A stretch of DNA of 64,000 bases from Streptomyces sp. DH24 (GTDB lineage Bacteria; Actinomycetota; Actinomycetes; Streptomycetales; Streptomycetaceae): assembly GCF_029813775.1 (NCBI RefSeq), contig NZ_JARVKW010000004.1, positions 186,001 through 250,000 of the forward strand, written 5' to 3'. Position 1 is the stretch's first letter, and the number at the start of each line of letters is the position of its first letter. Position numbers and translations under genes: made by a program. The notes beneath the pieces are model-generated. The model searched no databases. It saw only the letters and a program-made list of their open reading frames with translations, and was not told the origin of the DNA. Positions 6,784-15,311 of the stretch are shown one piece after another.

Positions 6784-8406
6784 CTAGGCGGAATACCCGA
6801 CAGCCTCCGGCGTGGTCTCCTTCAGTTCGCCGTCCAGTTCCAGCCAGCGCGTGATGCCGATCGACGCCAGGAACGGCAGGTCGTGGCCGGCCACCACCAG
6901 CGCGCCCTCGTACGACTCCAGGGCCGTGGTGAGCTGCCGGACGCTCGCCATGTCGAGGTTGTTCGTCGGCTCGTCCAGCATCAGCAGCTGCGGCGCGGGC
7001 TCGGCCAGCATCAGCGCGGCCAGCGCCGCCCGGAAGCGTTCGCCGCCGGACAGCGTGCCGGCCTGCTGGTCGGCGCGGGAGCCCCGGAACAGGAAGCGGG
7101 CGAGCCGCGCCCTGATCCGGTTGTTGGTGGCGCCCGGCGCGAACCGGGCCACGTTCTCCGCGACCGTCAGACCGGCGTCGAGCACGTCCAGGCGCTGCGG
7201 CAGGAACCGCAGCGGGACGTGCGCCGTCGCCTCGCCCGACACCGGCTGGAGGTCCCCGGCGATCGTGCGCAGCAGCGTGGTCTTGCCCGCGCCGTTGCGC
7301 CCGATCAGCGCGACCCGCTCCGGACCGCGCAGTTCGAAGGCGCCGTCCACTCGGGCCCCGTACACCAGCTCCAGGTCCTTCAGCGTGAGGACGTCGCGGC
7401 CCGGCGGCACGGCCGTGTACGGCAGGTCGATACGGACCTCCTCGTCGTCCCGCACGGCCTCCGCCGCCTCGTCGAGCCGCTCCTTGGCCTCGGCGAGTTT
7501 CTCCTCGTGCAGGATGCGGTGCTTGCCCGCGGACTCCTGTGCCGCGCGCCTGCGCGCCCCCATGACGATCTTCGGCTCACGTTTCTGGTCCCACATCTTC
7601 TGCCCGTACCGCTTGCGGCGGGCCAGTTTGACCTGGGCGTCGGCCAGTTCGCGCTTCTGTTTGCGCAGATCGGCCTCGGCGACGCGCACCATGCGCTCGG
7701 CCGCGTCCTGCTCGACGGCGAGGGCCTCCTCGTACGCCGAGAAGTTCCCGCCGTACCAGGTGACCTCCCCGCCGCGCAGGTCGGCGATCTGGTCGACGAG
7801 TTCCAGCAGTTCCCGGTCGTGGCTGACCACGATCAGTACGCCCGGCCAGGACGCGACGGCCGCGTACAGCCGCCGGCGCGCGTACAGGTCGAGGTTGTTG
7901 GTGGGCTCGTCCAGCAGCAGCACGTCCGGCCTGCGCAGCAGCAGCGCGGCCAGCCTGAGCAGCACGGACTCGCCGCCGGAGACCTCGCCGATGGTGCGGT
8001 CGAGCCCGATGCGGCCGAGGCCGAGCTCGCCGAGCGTGGCCAGGGCGCGTTCCTCGACGTCCCAGTCGTCGCCGACGGTCTCGAAGTGCTCCTCGGCGAC
8101 GTCGCCCGCCTCGATGGCGTGCAGCGCGGCCCGTTTGGCGGCGATGCCGAGGGTCTCGTCGACGCGCAGCGCGGTGTCGAGGGTGACGTTCTGCGGCAGG
8201 TACCCGACCTCGCCGGTGACGCGGACGGCGCCGTCGGCCGGGACGAGCTCCCCGGCGATCAGCTTCAACAGGGTTGATTTCCCCGAGCCGTTGACGCCGA
8301 CGAGGCCGGTGCGGCCGGAGCCGAACGCCACGTCGAGGCCGTCGAAGACGGGCGTCCCGTCGGGCCAGGCGAAGGACAGGGAGGTACAGGTGACGAAAGT
8401 GGACAT
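6784..8406 (-). CDS. ABC-F ATPase, antibiotic-resistance type (ribosome protection)
   Basis: 540-aa protein with two ATP-binding domains and no membrane segments. Domain 1 has Walker A GVNGSGKST, signature VSGGE and Walker B LLLDEPTNNLDL. A charged interdomain linker (about residues 235-325) is rich in Lys/Arg/Glu, and domain 2 has GRNGAGKTT, LSGGE and LMLDEPTNNLDM. ABC-F proteins of this subgroup bind the ribosomal E site and dislodge MLS-type antibiotics, or tune translation. Position agrees with S. coelicolor SCO6720, which I recall being called TiaA. ATG 8406 follows GAGG at a short spacing. That ribosome site lies inside the 3' arm of a 10-bp stem (8410-8419/8456-8465), so expression is probably antibiotic-inducible by leader attenuation. 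Confidence 0.92.
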   Translation of the reverse strand: MSTFVTCTSLSFAWPDGTPVFDGLDVAFGSGRTGLVGVNGSGKSTLLKLIAGELVPADGAVRVTGEVGYLPQNVTLDTALRVDETLGIAAKRAALHAIEAGDVAEEHFETVGDDWDVEERALATLGELGLGRIGLDRTIGEVSGGESVLLRLAALLLRRPDVLLLDEPTNNLDLYARRRLYAAVASWPGVLIVVSHDRELLELVDQIADLRGGEVTWYGGNFSAYEEALAVEQDAAERMVRVAEADLRKQKRELADAQVKLARRKRYGQKMWDQKREPKIVMGARRRAAQESAGKHRILHEEKLAEAKERLDEAAEAVRDDEEVRIDLPYTAVPPGRDVLTLKDLELVYGARVDGAFELRGPERVALIGRNGAGKTTLLRTIAGDLQPVSGEATAHVPLRFLPQRLDVLDAGLTVAENVARFAPGATNNRIRARLARFLFRGSRADQQAGTLSGGERFRAALAALMLAEPAPQLLMLDEPTNNLDMASVRQLTTALESYEGALVVAGHDLPFLASIGITRWLELDGELKETTPEAVGYSA

Positions 8407-8580
8407 GCGGCCTCGCGGTTGCTCGGTGCGGTCAGGGGCAATCGCGTATCGAGACACCGCGAGGCACGACCGACAGCCGGGAGGGAGAGCGAGGGCATGA
8501 GAAAAGCCCTGTCCCGCAAGGACGGCTCGAACGCCGAGGTCGCACACGACGCACACCCCTACCGGGTGTGACACGGGTGT
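8407..8580 (-). promoter_or_regulatory. Attenuator-like leader of the ABC-F gene
   Basis: Transcribed leftward, the leader holds several hairpins. CACACCC/GGGTGTG (around 8552-8571) comes first. A perfect 10-bp stem then pairs ACCGCGAGGC (8456-8465) with GCCTCGCGGT (8410-8419), and its arm nearest the gene contains the GAGG ribosome site. A possible leader peptide starts at the ATG at 8496-8498 (MPSLSLPAVGRASRC...) and is translated across the stem in another frame. Ribosome stalling on that peptide would open the stem. The mechanism is inferred from known Streptomyces ABC-F leaders. Confidence 0.55.
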
Positions 8581-8660
8581 CTCAGGACCTCAGACGAGCA
8601 ACGTCCTTCTCCAATCGACGGCAACAGGACCGCCATACAGCGTATGAGGAGGCGATCGGG

Positions 8661-9350
8661 GTGTCAACGCGTTTGGGCGCCGCCGGCCGCACGTCCCGAG
8701 GAGGCCCCGTGTTCCACGGTTCGCTCGCCCTGCCCGCCCGGCTCCAGCTGCTGGCGCGCGACGCCATGGAACCGCGGCCGGCGCGGCACCTGGTGCGGGC
8801 CGGCGCCCTCACCGAACTGGCCCGGCGCGGGCTGCTCGTCGACGACGACGGCATCGCCACCCCGGCCGACCTGGACTCCGCCACCGGGGACGCCGTCCTC
8901 GACGGGCTGCTGGAACTCGTGCGCGAGTCCCTGCCGCACCGGTGGGACGCCTGGGTGACGCCGTACGCCCGGGTCACCTCGGACGCCGTACGCGAACAAC
9001 TGGTCGCGCCGGGGTACGTGCGGGCGGAACGCCGCCGGGTGCTGGGGCTGTTCCCGTCCGTCGAGTACGTGCCCGCCCGGGCCGCCGACGTGGCCGCGCT
9101 GCGCGACCACGCCCGGGACGTCCTCGACGGTCCGCTGCCGGCCGCGGACGTCTCCGAGGCGGACGCGGCACTCGTCGCCCTCGCCGCGTCCGCCGAACCG
9201 CGCACGCTGGTGCCGGACCGGGACCGCGCCCGCCACGCAGGGCGGGTCCAGGAACTGACCGGGCGCGCCGCGGCGGCACCGGGCCTCGGGCGGGTGCTGC
9301 CCGAGCTGTGCGCGGCGCTGTCGTCGCTGCCGGTGCCGTCGGTGCGCTGA
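8661..9350 (+). CDS. GPP34 (GOLPH3-like) phosphoprotein
   Basis: The product has the GPP34 fold found in Golgi phosphoprotein 3 and many actinobacterial proteins: LPARLQLLARDAM, HLVRAGALTELARRGLLVDDDG, GDAVLDGLLELV and VREQLVAPGYV. Eukaryotic members bind phosphatidylinositol 4-phosphate; the bacterial role is unknown, perhaps membrane association. GTG 8661 has AGGAGG 9 nt upstream and gives 229 aa; GTG 8709, with GAGGAGG only 4 nt away, gives 213 aa and fits the usual short N-terminus. I cannot decide between them. The gene is divergent from the ABC-F gene and convergent with ssgD. Confidence 0.85.
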   Translation: MSTRLGAAGRTSRGGPVFHGSLALPARLQLLARDAMEPRPARHLVRAGALTELARRGLLVDDDGIATPADLDSATGDAVLDGLLELVRESLPHRWDAWVTPYARVTSDAVREQLVAPGYVRAERRRVLGLFPSVEYVPARAADVAALRDHARDVLDGPLPAADVSEADAALVALAASAEPRTLVPDRDRARHAGRVQELTGRAAAAPGLGRVLPELCAALSSLPVPSVR

Positions 9351-9400
9351 ACCGCCGGGAGAGCGCCGCGACCGCCGGGACCGCCGGGGGACCGCCGGGA
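9351..9400. repeat. ACCGCCGGGA decamer repeats
   Basis: ACCGCCGGGA occurs at 9351, 9371 and 9391, with a variant at about 9380, between the convergent GPP34 and ssgD genes. Confidence 0.6.
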
Positions 9401-9411
9401 AGGAGGCGGCC

Positions 9412-9828
9412 TCAGCAGGCGTCCCGTATCAGCTCCGCGAGGTCATGGTCCAGGTCGAGGTGGCGGTGCTCCAGGCCGGCGGGCACGAGTTCGCCCGTCG
9501 CGTCCAGGAAGCGCCGTACGTCGCCCGAGCGGACGTGCACGACGGCGGTCCCCTCGGGGGCGTGGAACTCCAGCACCGTGCGGTCGGGTCCGTAGGGGCG
9601 CACCCGCACGTCGCCGTGGCCCTCGGGCGCGTCCAGCCCGGCGGCGAGCAGCTCGCGGGCGAACGTCCAGCAGACGTCCACGCCCTCCAGGGTGGCCGGG
9701 GCCGGGAACGTCATGCGGACGGCGAACGGGTCGCGCCGGTCGTAGTGCAGCGTGGCGGGGATGCTCGGCATGCGGGGCGCGTCGGCCACGAGACGGGCCT
9801 CCACGAGCTGCTCGATGACGATGGACAA
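9412..9828 (-). CDS. ssgD: SsgA-like sporulation cell-division protein, SsgD type
   Basis: 138-aa member of the actinomycete-specific SsgA/SsgB family that steers septation, peptidoglycan turnover and spore-wall assembly. Family signatures include VIEQLVEARLVADAPRMP, PATLHYDRRDPFAVRMTF, CWTFARELL and VRVRPYGPDRTVLEFHAPEGTAVVHVRSGDV. I place the start at TTG 9828 because AAGGAG lies 7 nt upstream and the protein then begins MSIVIEQ as in relatives; a frame open to 9915 has no ribosome site. Synteny with SCO6722 (ssgD, recalled) supports the paralogue name. SsgD in S. coelicolor is linked to lateral wall integrity. Confidence 0.9.
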   Translation of the reverse strand: MSIVIEQLVEARLVADAPRMPSIPATLHYDRRDPFAVRMTFPAPATLEGVDVCWTFARELLAAGLDAPEGHGDVRVRPYGPDRTVLEFHAPEGTAVVHVRSGDVRRFLDATGELVPAGLEHRHLDLDHDLAELIRDAC

Positions 9829-10033
9829 CGCCTTGCTCCTTGGGACGGCTGGCAGGACTCCCGGGCGGACGGGCCGTGCACTGGATGAGACGACGGAATG
9901 CGCCGCTCCGTGCACACCGTGGGCGAGTGACCTCTGTCACCGCCTTCATGCGTGACACCCCGCGCCGTCTTCTCGCCCCGGGCGCACGGCAGTTGCGCCC
10001 CGGCGCCGACCGGCCCGTACGCTCGTCGTCACC

Positions 10034-10726
10034 ATGACGACCGTACGCATTCCCGCGGGCTGGCCCGCGACCGAGGAACAGGCCCGCGCCGTGCAGGACG
10101 AACTGCGCGGCCGCGTGGTGCTCGACGAGCCGGGCCTGCCGCCCGGGACGGGCCACGTCACCGGGGTCGACGTGGCCTACGACGACGAACGGGACGTGGT
10201 CGCCGCCGCGGCCGTCGTGCTGGACGCGGCGACCCTGGAGGTCGTCGGCGAGGCCACCGCCGTCGGCCGGATCTCCTTCCCGTACGTGCCCGGCCTGCTC
10301 GCCTTCCGTGAGATCCCCACCGTGCTGGCCGCCCTCGACGCCCTGCCCCGCCCGCCCGGCCTGGTCGTCTGCGACGGCTACGGGCTCGCCCACCCGCGCC
10401 GCTTCGGCCTGGCGAGCCACCTCGGCGTCCTGACCGGCCTGCCCACCATCGGCGTCGCCAAGAACCCCTTCACCTTCACGTACGACGACCCGGACGCCCT
10501 GCGCGGCAGCCGGTCCGCGCTGCTCGCGGGCACCGAGGAGGTCGGCAGCGCGCTGCGCACCCAAGACGGCGTCAAGCCGGTCTTCGTCTCCGTCGGCCAC
10601 CGCACCAGCCTCGACAACGCCTGCGCCCACACCCTGGCCCTCACCCCGGCCTACCGGATCCCGGAGACCACCCGCAGGGCGGACGGCCTGTGCCGCGCGG
10701 CACTGCGCCGGGCGACCGGTATCTGA
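10034..10726 (+). CDS. nfi: Endonuclease V (deoxyinosine 3' endonuclease)
   Basis: Cleaves DNA (or RNA, in some members) at the second phosphodiester 3' to deoxyinosine, starting repair of deaminated adenine. The 230-aa protein has the family motifs GVDVAYDDE (first acidic ligand), PYVPGLLAFREIP (Tyr wedge region and Glu), CDGYGLAHPRRFGLASHLG (Asp ligand and conserved His-Pro) and GVAKNPF. Start ATG 10034 has no strong ribosome site and may be used from a short leader. A small membrane-protein gene follows after 62 bp. Confidence 0.93.
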   Translation: MTTVRIPAGWPATEEQARAVQDELRGRVVLDEPGLPPGTGHVTGVDVAYDDERDVVAAAAVVLDAATLEVVGEATAVGRISFPYVPGLLAFREIPTVLAALDALPRPPGLVVCDGYGLAHPRRFGLASHLGVLTGLPTIGVAKNPFTFTYDDPDALRGSRSALLAGTEEVGSALRTQDGVKPVFVSVGHRTSLDNACAHTLALTPAYRIPETTRRADGLCRAALRRATGI

Positions 10727-10788
10727 GTACGCCCTCTGAGTACGCGCGCGGATACGGCGCCCAAGGCCCGCCCGGCAGGCTGGGCGCC

Positions 10789-10935
10789 ATGACATCGCAC
10801 CGTGCCCCCAAGCCCCTTGCCCACCCGAGCAGGCCGGCCGAGCGTGCCGTGACCGTCGCGCTCGTGCTCGCCGTGCTGGCCGGACTCGCCTGGATCGCCG
10901 GGATGATCTACACGGTCGCCGAGTGGCCGCTGTAG
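10789..10935 (+). CDS. Small single-span membrane protein
   Basis: 48-aa peptide with a polar N-terminus (MTSHRAPKPLAHPSRPAER) and one hydrophobic helix (VTVALVLAVLAGLAWIAGMIYTV at about 22-44). Similar small proteins are conserved in streptomycetes, as I recall, but have no assigned role. The ATG at 10789 is chosen because the frame upstream lacks any protein character. It lies directly downstream of nfi on the same strand. Confidence 0.6.
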   Translation: MTSHRAPKPLAHPSRPAERAVTVALVLAVLAGLAWIAGMIYTVAEWPL

Positions 10936-10981
10936 CCGCTGCGGGCGAGGGGGAGGGCGGGCCCGGCCGTCCACGGGCCGG

Positions 10982-12160
10982 TCAGTGCCGGGCGGCGACC
11001 CGGAAGCGGATCCCGGCCGCGCGCAGCCGCTCGGTCAGCGCGTCGCCCATCGCCACCGCCGTGGTGACCTGACCCGCGGTCGGCGGCAGGTCGTCGAAGG
11101 CCAGGGACAGCGCCGACTCGGCGAACATCTTCGCGGTCTCCCCGTAGCCGGGGTCACCGCCCGCCACCTCCGTGTACACCCGCCGGCCGCCGCCCTCGCC
11201 GACGAAGCGGACGGAGAACCAGCTCCTGGCGCGCTTCTCCGGCCCCGGGCCCTCACCGGGCCTGAGCCGGGCGGACAACCAGCGCCGGGCGGGCGGCAGT
11301 TGGGCCGCCGCGACCCGCCCGCCCAGGGCGGCCACGCCGCCCACCGCGACGGGCAGGCGCCGCACCGCCGCGTAGTGCCGGTAGCGGAAGTCCGGGCCGT
11401 AGCGGTCCAGGGCCTTCGCGGAGCGCCGCACGATCTGCGGGTCGATGGTCGGCAGCGGCAGCGCCCACGCACCGACCGCCCTGGCGAAGTGCGGCGCTCC
11501 CGTCGGGGCCACCGCCCGCCGCCCCACCAGCCGCGGCTCGTGCCGGCGCCGCTCCAGCGCGGCGGCGCGCATGCCGCGCACGCGCGCGAACTGGTTGAGG
11601 GCGGAGGCGAACGTCCCGCCCGAGAAGGCCGCGTCGGCGGTCACGAAACCCTCCACGGCCAGCGGCACGCCCTCCGGCAGCTGCCGCACCGTGAAGTACA
11701 CGCCCAGGTCGTGCGGCACGGAGTCGAACCCGCAGGCGTGCACCAGCCGCGCGCCGGTCTCACGCGCGCGTGCGTCGTGCCGGACGTACATCAGGTCCAC
11801 GAACTCCGGCTCACCCGTGAGGTCCAGGTAGTCGGTGCCGGTGTCCGCGCAGGCGGCGACGAGTTCCTCGCCGTACGTCACATAGGGGCCCACGGTCGTC
11901 GCCAGCACGCGCGCGTGCTCCGCGAGCCGGCGCAGCGAGCCCGGGTCCGACACGTCGGCGCGCAGCACCCCGGGCTCCGCGCCGCCGGGCATCCGCTCCC
12001 GCAGCCGCCGCAGCTTCTCCTCGTCGCGCCCGGCGATCGCCCAGCGCAGCCCTGCGGGCGCGTGCGCGGCGAGGTACTCCGCGGTGAGCGTCCCGACGAA
12101 GCCGGTGGCTCCGAAGAGGACGATGTCGTACGGGCGGTCCGCCCTGTCCAGCCTGCTCAT
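10982..12160 (-). CDS. Saccharopine dehydrogenase-like / trans-acting enoyl reductase family protein
   Basis: 392-aa protein with an N-terminal Rossmann nucleotide-binding motif (YDIVLFGATGFVGTLTAEYL), followed by VSDPGSLRRL, TTVGPYVTYGEELVAAC and YLDLTGE, the pattern of the saccharopine-dehydrogenase-like family that includes mycobacterial Rv2449c and Rv2953 (trans-acting enoyl reductase of phthiocerol and phenolglycolipid synthesis). The conserved HACGFDSVPHDLG segment is intact. Likely an NAD(P)H-dependent reductase of lipid or polyketide double bonds; the substrate is unknown. ATG 12160 is preceded by GAGGGG. It is divergent from the MmcQ/YjbR-type gene, 90 bp away. Confidence 0.85.
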   Translation of the reverse strand: MSRLDRADRPYDIVLFGATGFVGTLTAEYLAAHAPAGLRWAIAGRDEEKLRRLRERMPGGAEPGVLRADVSDPGSLRRLAEHARVLATTVGPYVTYGEELVAACADTGTDYLDLTGEPEFVDLMYVRHDARARETGARLVHACGFDSVPHDLGVYFTVRQLPEGVPLAVEGFVTADAAFSGGTFASALNQFARVRGMRAAALERRRHEPRLVGRRAVAPTGAPHFARAVGAWALPLPTIDPQIVRRSAKALDRYGPDFRYRHYAAVRRLPVAVGGVAALGGRVAAAQLPPARRWLSARLRPGEGPGPEKRARSWFSVRFVGEGGGRRVYTEVAGGDPGYGETAKMFAESALSLAFDDLPPTAGQVTTAVAMGDALTERLRAAGIRFRVAARH

Positions 12161-12250
12161 GACACCCCTCGCTCCGCAGCACGCGCCGTTGTCGGTGGCC
12201 GAGGCTAGCGTGAGGGGTGCGGAGCCCGACGACGAGCCCGGAGGCCGACG

Positions 12251-12646
12251 GTGACAGTGCCCAGAAACGCCCGGAAGAAGTGGCAGAAAGTACGCGAGTT
12301 CGCCCTCGGCCTGCCGGACGCGGCCGAGGAGTTCCCGTGGGGCGAGTCGGTCGCGAAGGTCAACAAGAAGGTGTTCGTCTTCCTCGGAGTCCAGGACGGC
12401 AGCTACCCCCTGGGGGTGACGCTGAAGCTCAAGGACGAGACGAGCCACGCCCACGCCCTGTCCTGCCCCGGCGCCGAACCGGCCGGCTACGGCCTCGGCA
12501 GATCCGGCTGGGTCCGCGTCCCCCTGGCCGAGGACGGCGCCCCGCCGGCGGAGCTCCTGTGCGAGTGGGTGGAGGAGAGCTACCGGGCGACAGCGCCGAA
12601 GAGACTGACGGCCCGGTTGGACGGCACCGGCCCGTCCGGCGCCTGA
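12251..12646 (+). CDS. MmcQ/YjbR family DNA-binding-like protein
   Basis: 131-aa protein of the MmcQ/YjbR fold: LPDAAEEFPWGES (the conserved E-x5-G core), VAKVNKKVFVFLG, and the C-terminal VEESYRATAPKRL. The fold resembles a double-wing nucleic-acid-binding domain but no biochemical role is established. GTG 12251 has GGAGG 6 nt upstream. Standalone gene. Confidence 0.85.
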   Translation: MTVPRNARKKWQKVREFALGLPDAAEEFPWGESVAKVNKKVFVFLGVQDGSYPLGVTLKLKDETSHAHALSCPGAEPAGYGLGRSGWVRVPLAEDGAPPAELLCEWVEESYRATAPKRLTARLDGTGPSGA

Positions 12647-12727
12647 GGAGGAGGCGCGGAGCACCGACCGGGGGTCCGGGGGCAAAGCCCTCCGGGCGTT
12701 CACCACGACACCGCCCGGTGGAAAACT

Positions 12728-12777
12728 AAGCGCTCGCTTGCCAACCCCTTGTGCCGGCCGTCGGACGTCCATAGCAT
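12728..12777 (+). promoter_or_regulatory. Promoter and TetR-type operator of the beta-oxidation operon
   Basis: AAGCG-CT-CGCTT (12728-12739) is the GCG-N2-CGC palindrome common to TetR regulators of acyl-CoA metabolism. It abuts a plausible housekeeping promoter: TTGTGC (12749-12754), 17-bp spacer, TAGCAT (12772-12777). The racemase start is at 12822. Repressor identity is unknown. Confidence 0.5.
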
Positions 12778-12821
12778 CGCCGGTGTTACATCAGTTGTGT
12801 CACAGTCCAGCAGGGGGCGCG

Positions 12822-14012
12822 ATGACAGCGGCACCACCACCCGCGCACGGCCCGCTCACCGGCGTGCGCGTGGTCGAGCTGGCCGGCATCGGCCCCGGCC
12901 CGTTCGCCGCGATGCTCCTCGGCGACCTCGGCGCCGACGTCGTACGCGTGGACCGCCCCGGCGGGCCCGGACTCGCCCTGGACCCCGGCCACGACGTCAC
13001 CAACCGCAACAAGCGCTCGGTCGTCGTCGACCTGAAGGCACCCGACGGGCCGGCCCGCGTCCTCGACCTCGCCGAGCGCGCCGACATCCTCATCGAGGGC
13101 TACCGCCCCGGCGTCGCCGAACGCCTCGGTGTCGGCCCCGCCGACTGCCACGCCCGCAACCCGGCGCTGGTCTACGGCCGGATGACCGGCTGGGGCCAGC
13201 AGGGCCCCCTCGCGCACCGCGCCGGGCACGACATCGGGTACATCGCGCTCACCGGCGCCCTCGGCATGACCGGCGCCCCCGGCACCCCGCCGCCCGCCCC
13301 GGCCAACCTGCTCGGGGACTACGCGGGCGGCAGCCTCTACCTCGTCGTCGGTGTCCTCGCCGCGCTGCACCACGCGCGCGCGACCGGGGCCGGGCAGGTC
13401 GTCGACGCCGCCATCGTGGACGGCACCGCCCACCTGTCCACGATGATCCACGGCATGCTCGCCGCCGGCGCCTGGCAGGACCGCCGCTCGGCGAACCTCC
13501 TCGACGGCGGCGCCCCGTTCTACGGCACCTACGAGACGGCCGACGGGCAGTACATGGCGGTCGGCGCCCTGGAGGAGCGGTTCTACGGCGAGTTCACCGA
13601 GCTGCTCGGCCTGCCGGACACCGCCCCGGACCGCGCGGACGCCGCCCGCTGGGGCGAGCTGCGCGAGGCGGTCGCGGCCCGCTTCAAGAGCCGTACCCGG
13701 GACGAGTGGACGGCCGTCTTCGAGGGCTCCGACGCGTGCGTGGCGCCCGTCCTGTCACTGCGCGAGGCGCCGCGCCACCCGCACCTGGCGGCCCGCGGCA
13801 CCTTCACCGACCACGGCGGCATCACCCAGCCCGCCCCCGCGCCCCGCTTCTCCGCGACCCCCACCACCGTCCGCACCGGCCCCGCCCGGCCCGGCGACGG
13901 CGCGGCGGACGTGGCCCGCGAGTGGGACGTGCCCGCCCTGCTGCCCGACGAGGCGGCCCCGAGCACCCCGAACACACCGAACACCCCGGACTCCCTGCCG
14001 GACAGCCCCTGA
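12822..14012 (+). CDS. Alpha-methylacyl-CoA racemase / CaiB-BaiF CoA transferase
   Basis: 396-aa class III CoA-transferase fold. The N-terminus [33 protein letters not shown] and the [17 protein letters not shown] and LGDYAGGS motifs match alpha-methylacyl-CoA racemases (MCR/AMACR), with the catalytic His and Asp pair in the last two; this epimerises 2-methyl-branched acyl-CoAs so that beta-oxidation can proceed. Branched fatty acids dominate Streptomyces lipids, which suits the role. The C-terminus ends in a Pro/Asn/Thr repeat. ATG 12822 follows AGGGGG. First gene of an operon with thiolase and FadB-like enzyme. Confidence 0.9.
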   Translation: MTAAPPPAHGPLTGVRVVELAGIGPGPFAAMLLGDLGADVVRVDRPGGPGLALDPGHDVTNRNKRSVVVDLKAPDGPARVLDLAERADILIEGYRPGVAERLGVGPADCHARNPALVYGRMTGWGQQGPLAHRAGHDIGYIALTGALGMTGAPGTPPPAPANLLGDYAGGSLYLVVGVLAALHHARATGAGQVVDAAIVDGTAHLSTMIHGMLAAGAWQDRRSANLLDGGAPFYGTYETADGQYMAVGALEERFYGEFTELLGLPDTAPDRADAARWGELREAVAARFKSRTRDEWTAVFEGSDACVAPVLSLREAPRHPHLAARGTFTDHGGITQPAPAPRFSATPTTVRTGPARPGDGAADVAREWDVPALLPDEAAPSTPNTPNTPDSLPDSP

Positions 14013-14046
14013 CCCGCCCGGCCGAACCCTCCTGAAAGGCGTACCT

Positions 14047-15261
<1,215 letters not shown>

Positions 15262-15311
15262 ACCTCCCCGCGGACCACGAGACTTCCGAGACCTCTACGG
15301 AGACCCCTGTC

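Noticed and set aside
8407-8574. A 56-residue N-terminal extension of the ABC-F protein
   Set aside because: The in-frame extension would translate the regulatory stems, and ABC-F proteins start right before the first beta strand as with ATG 8406.
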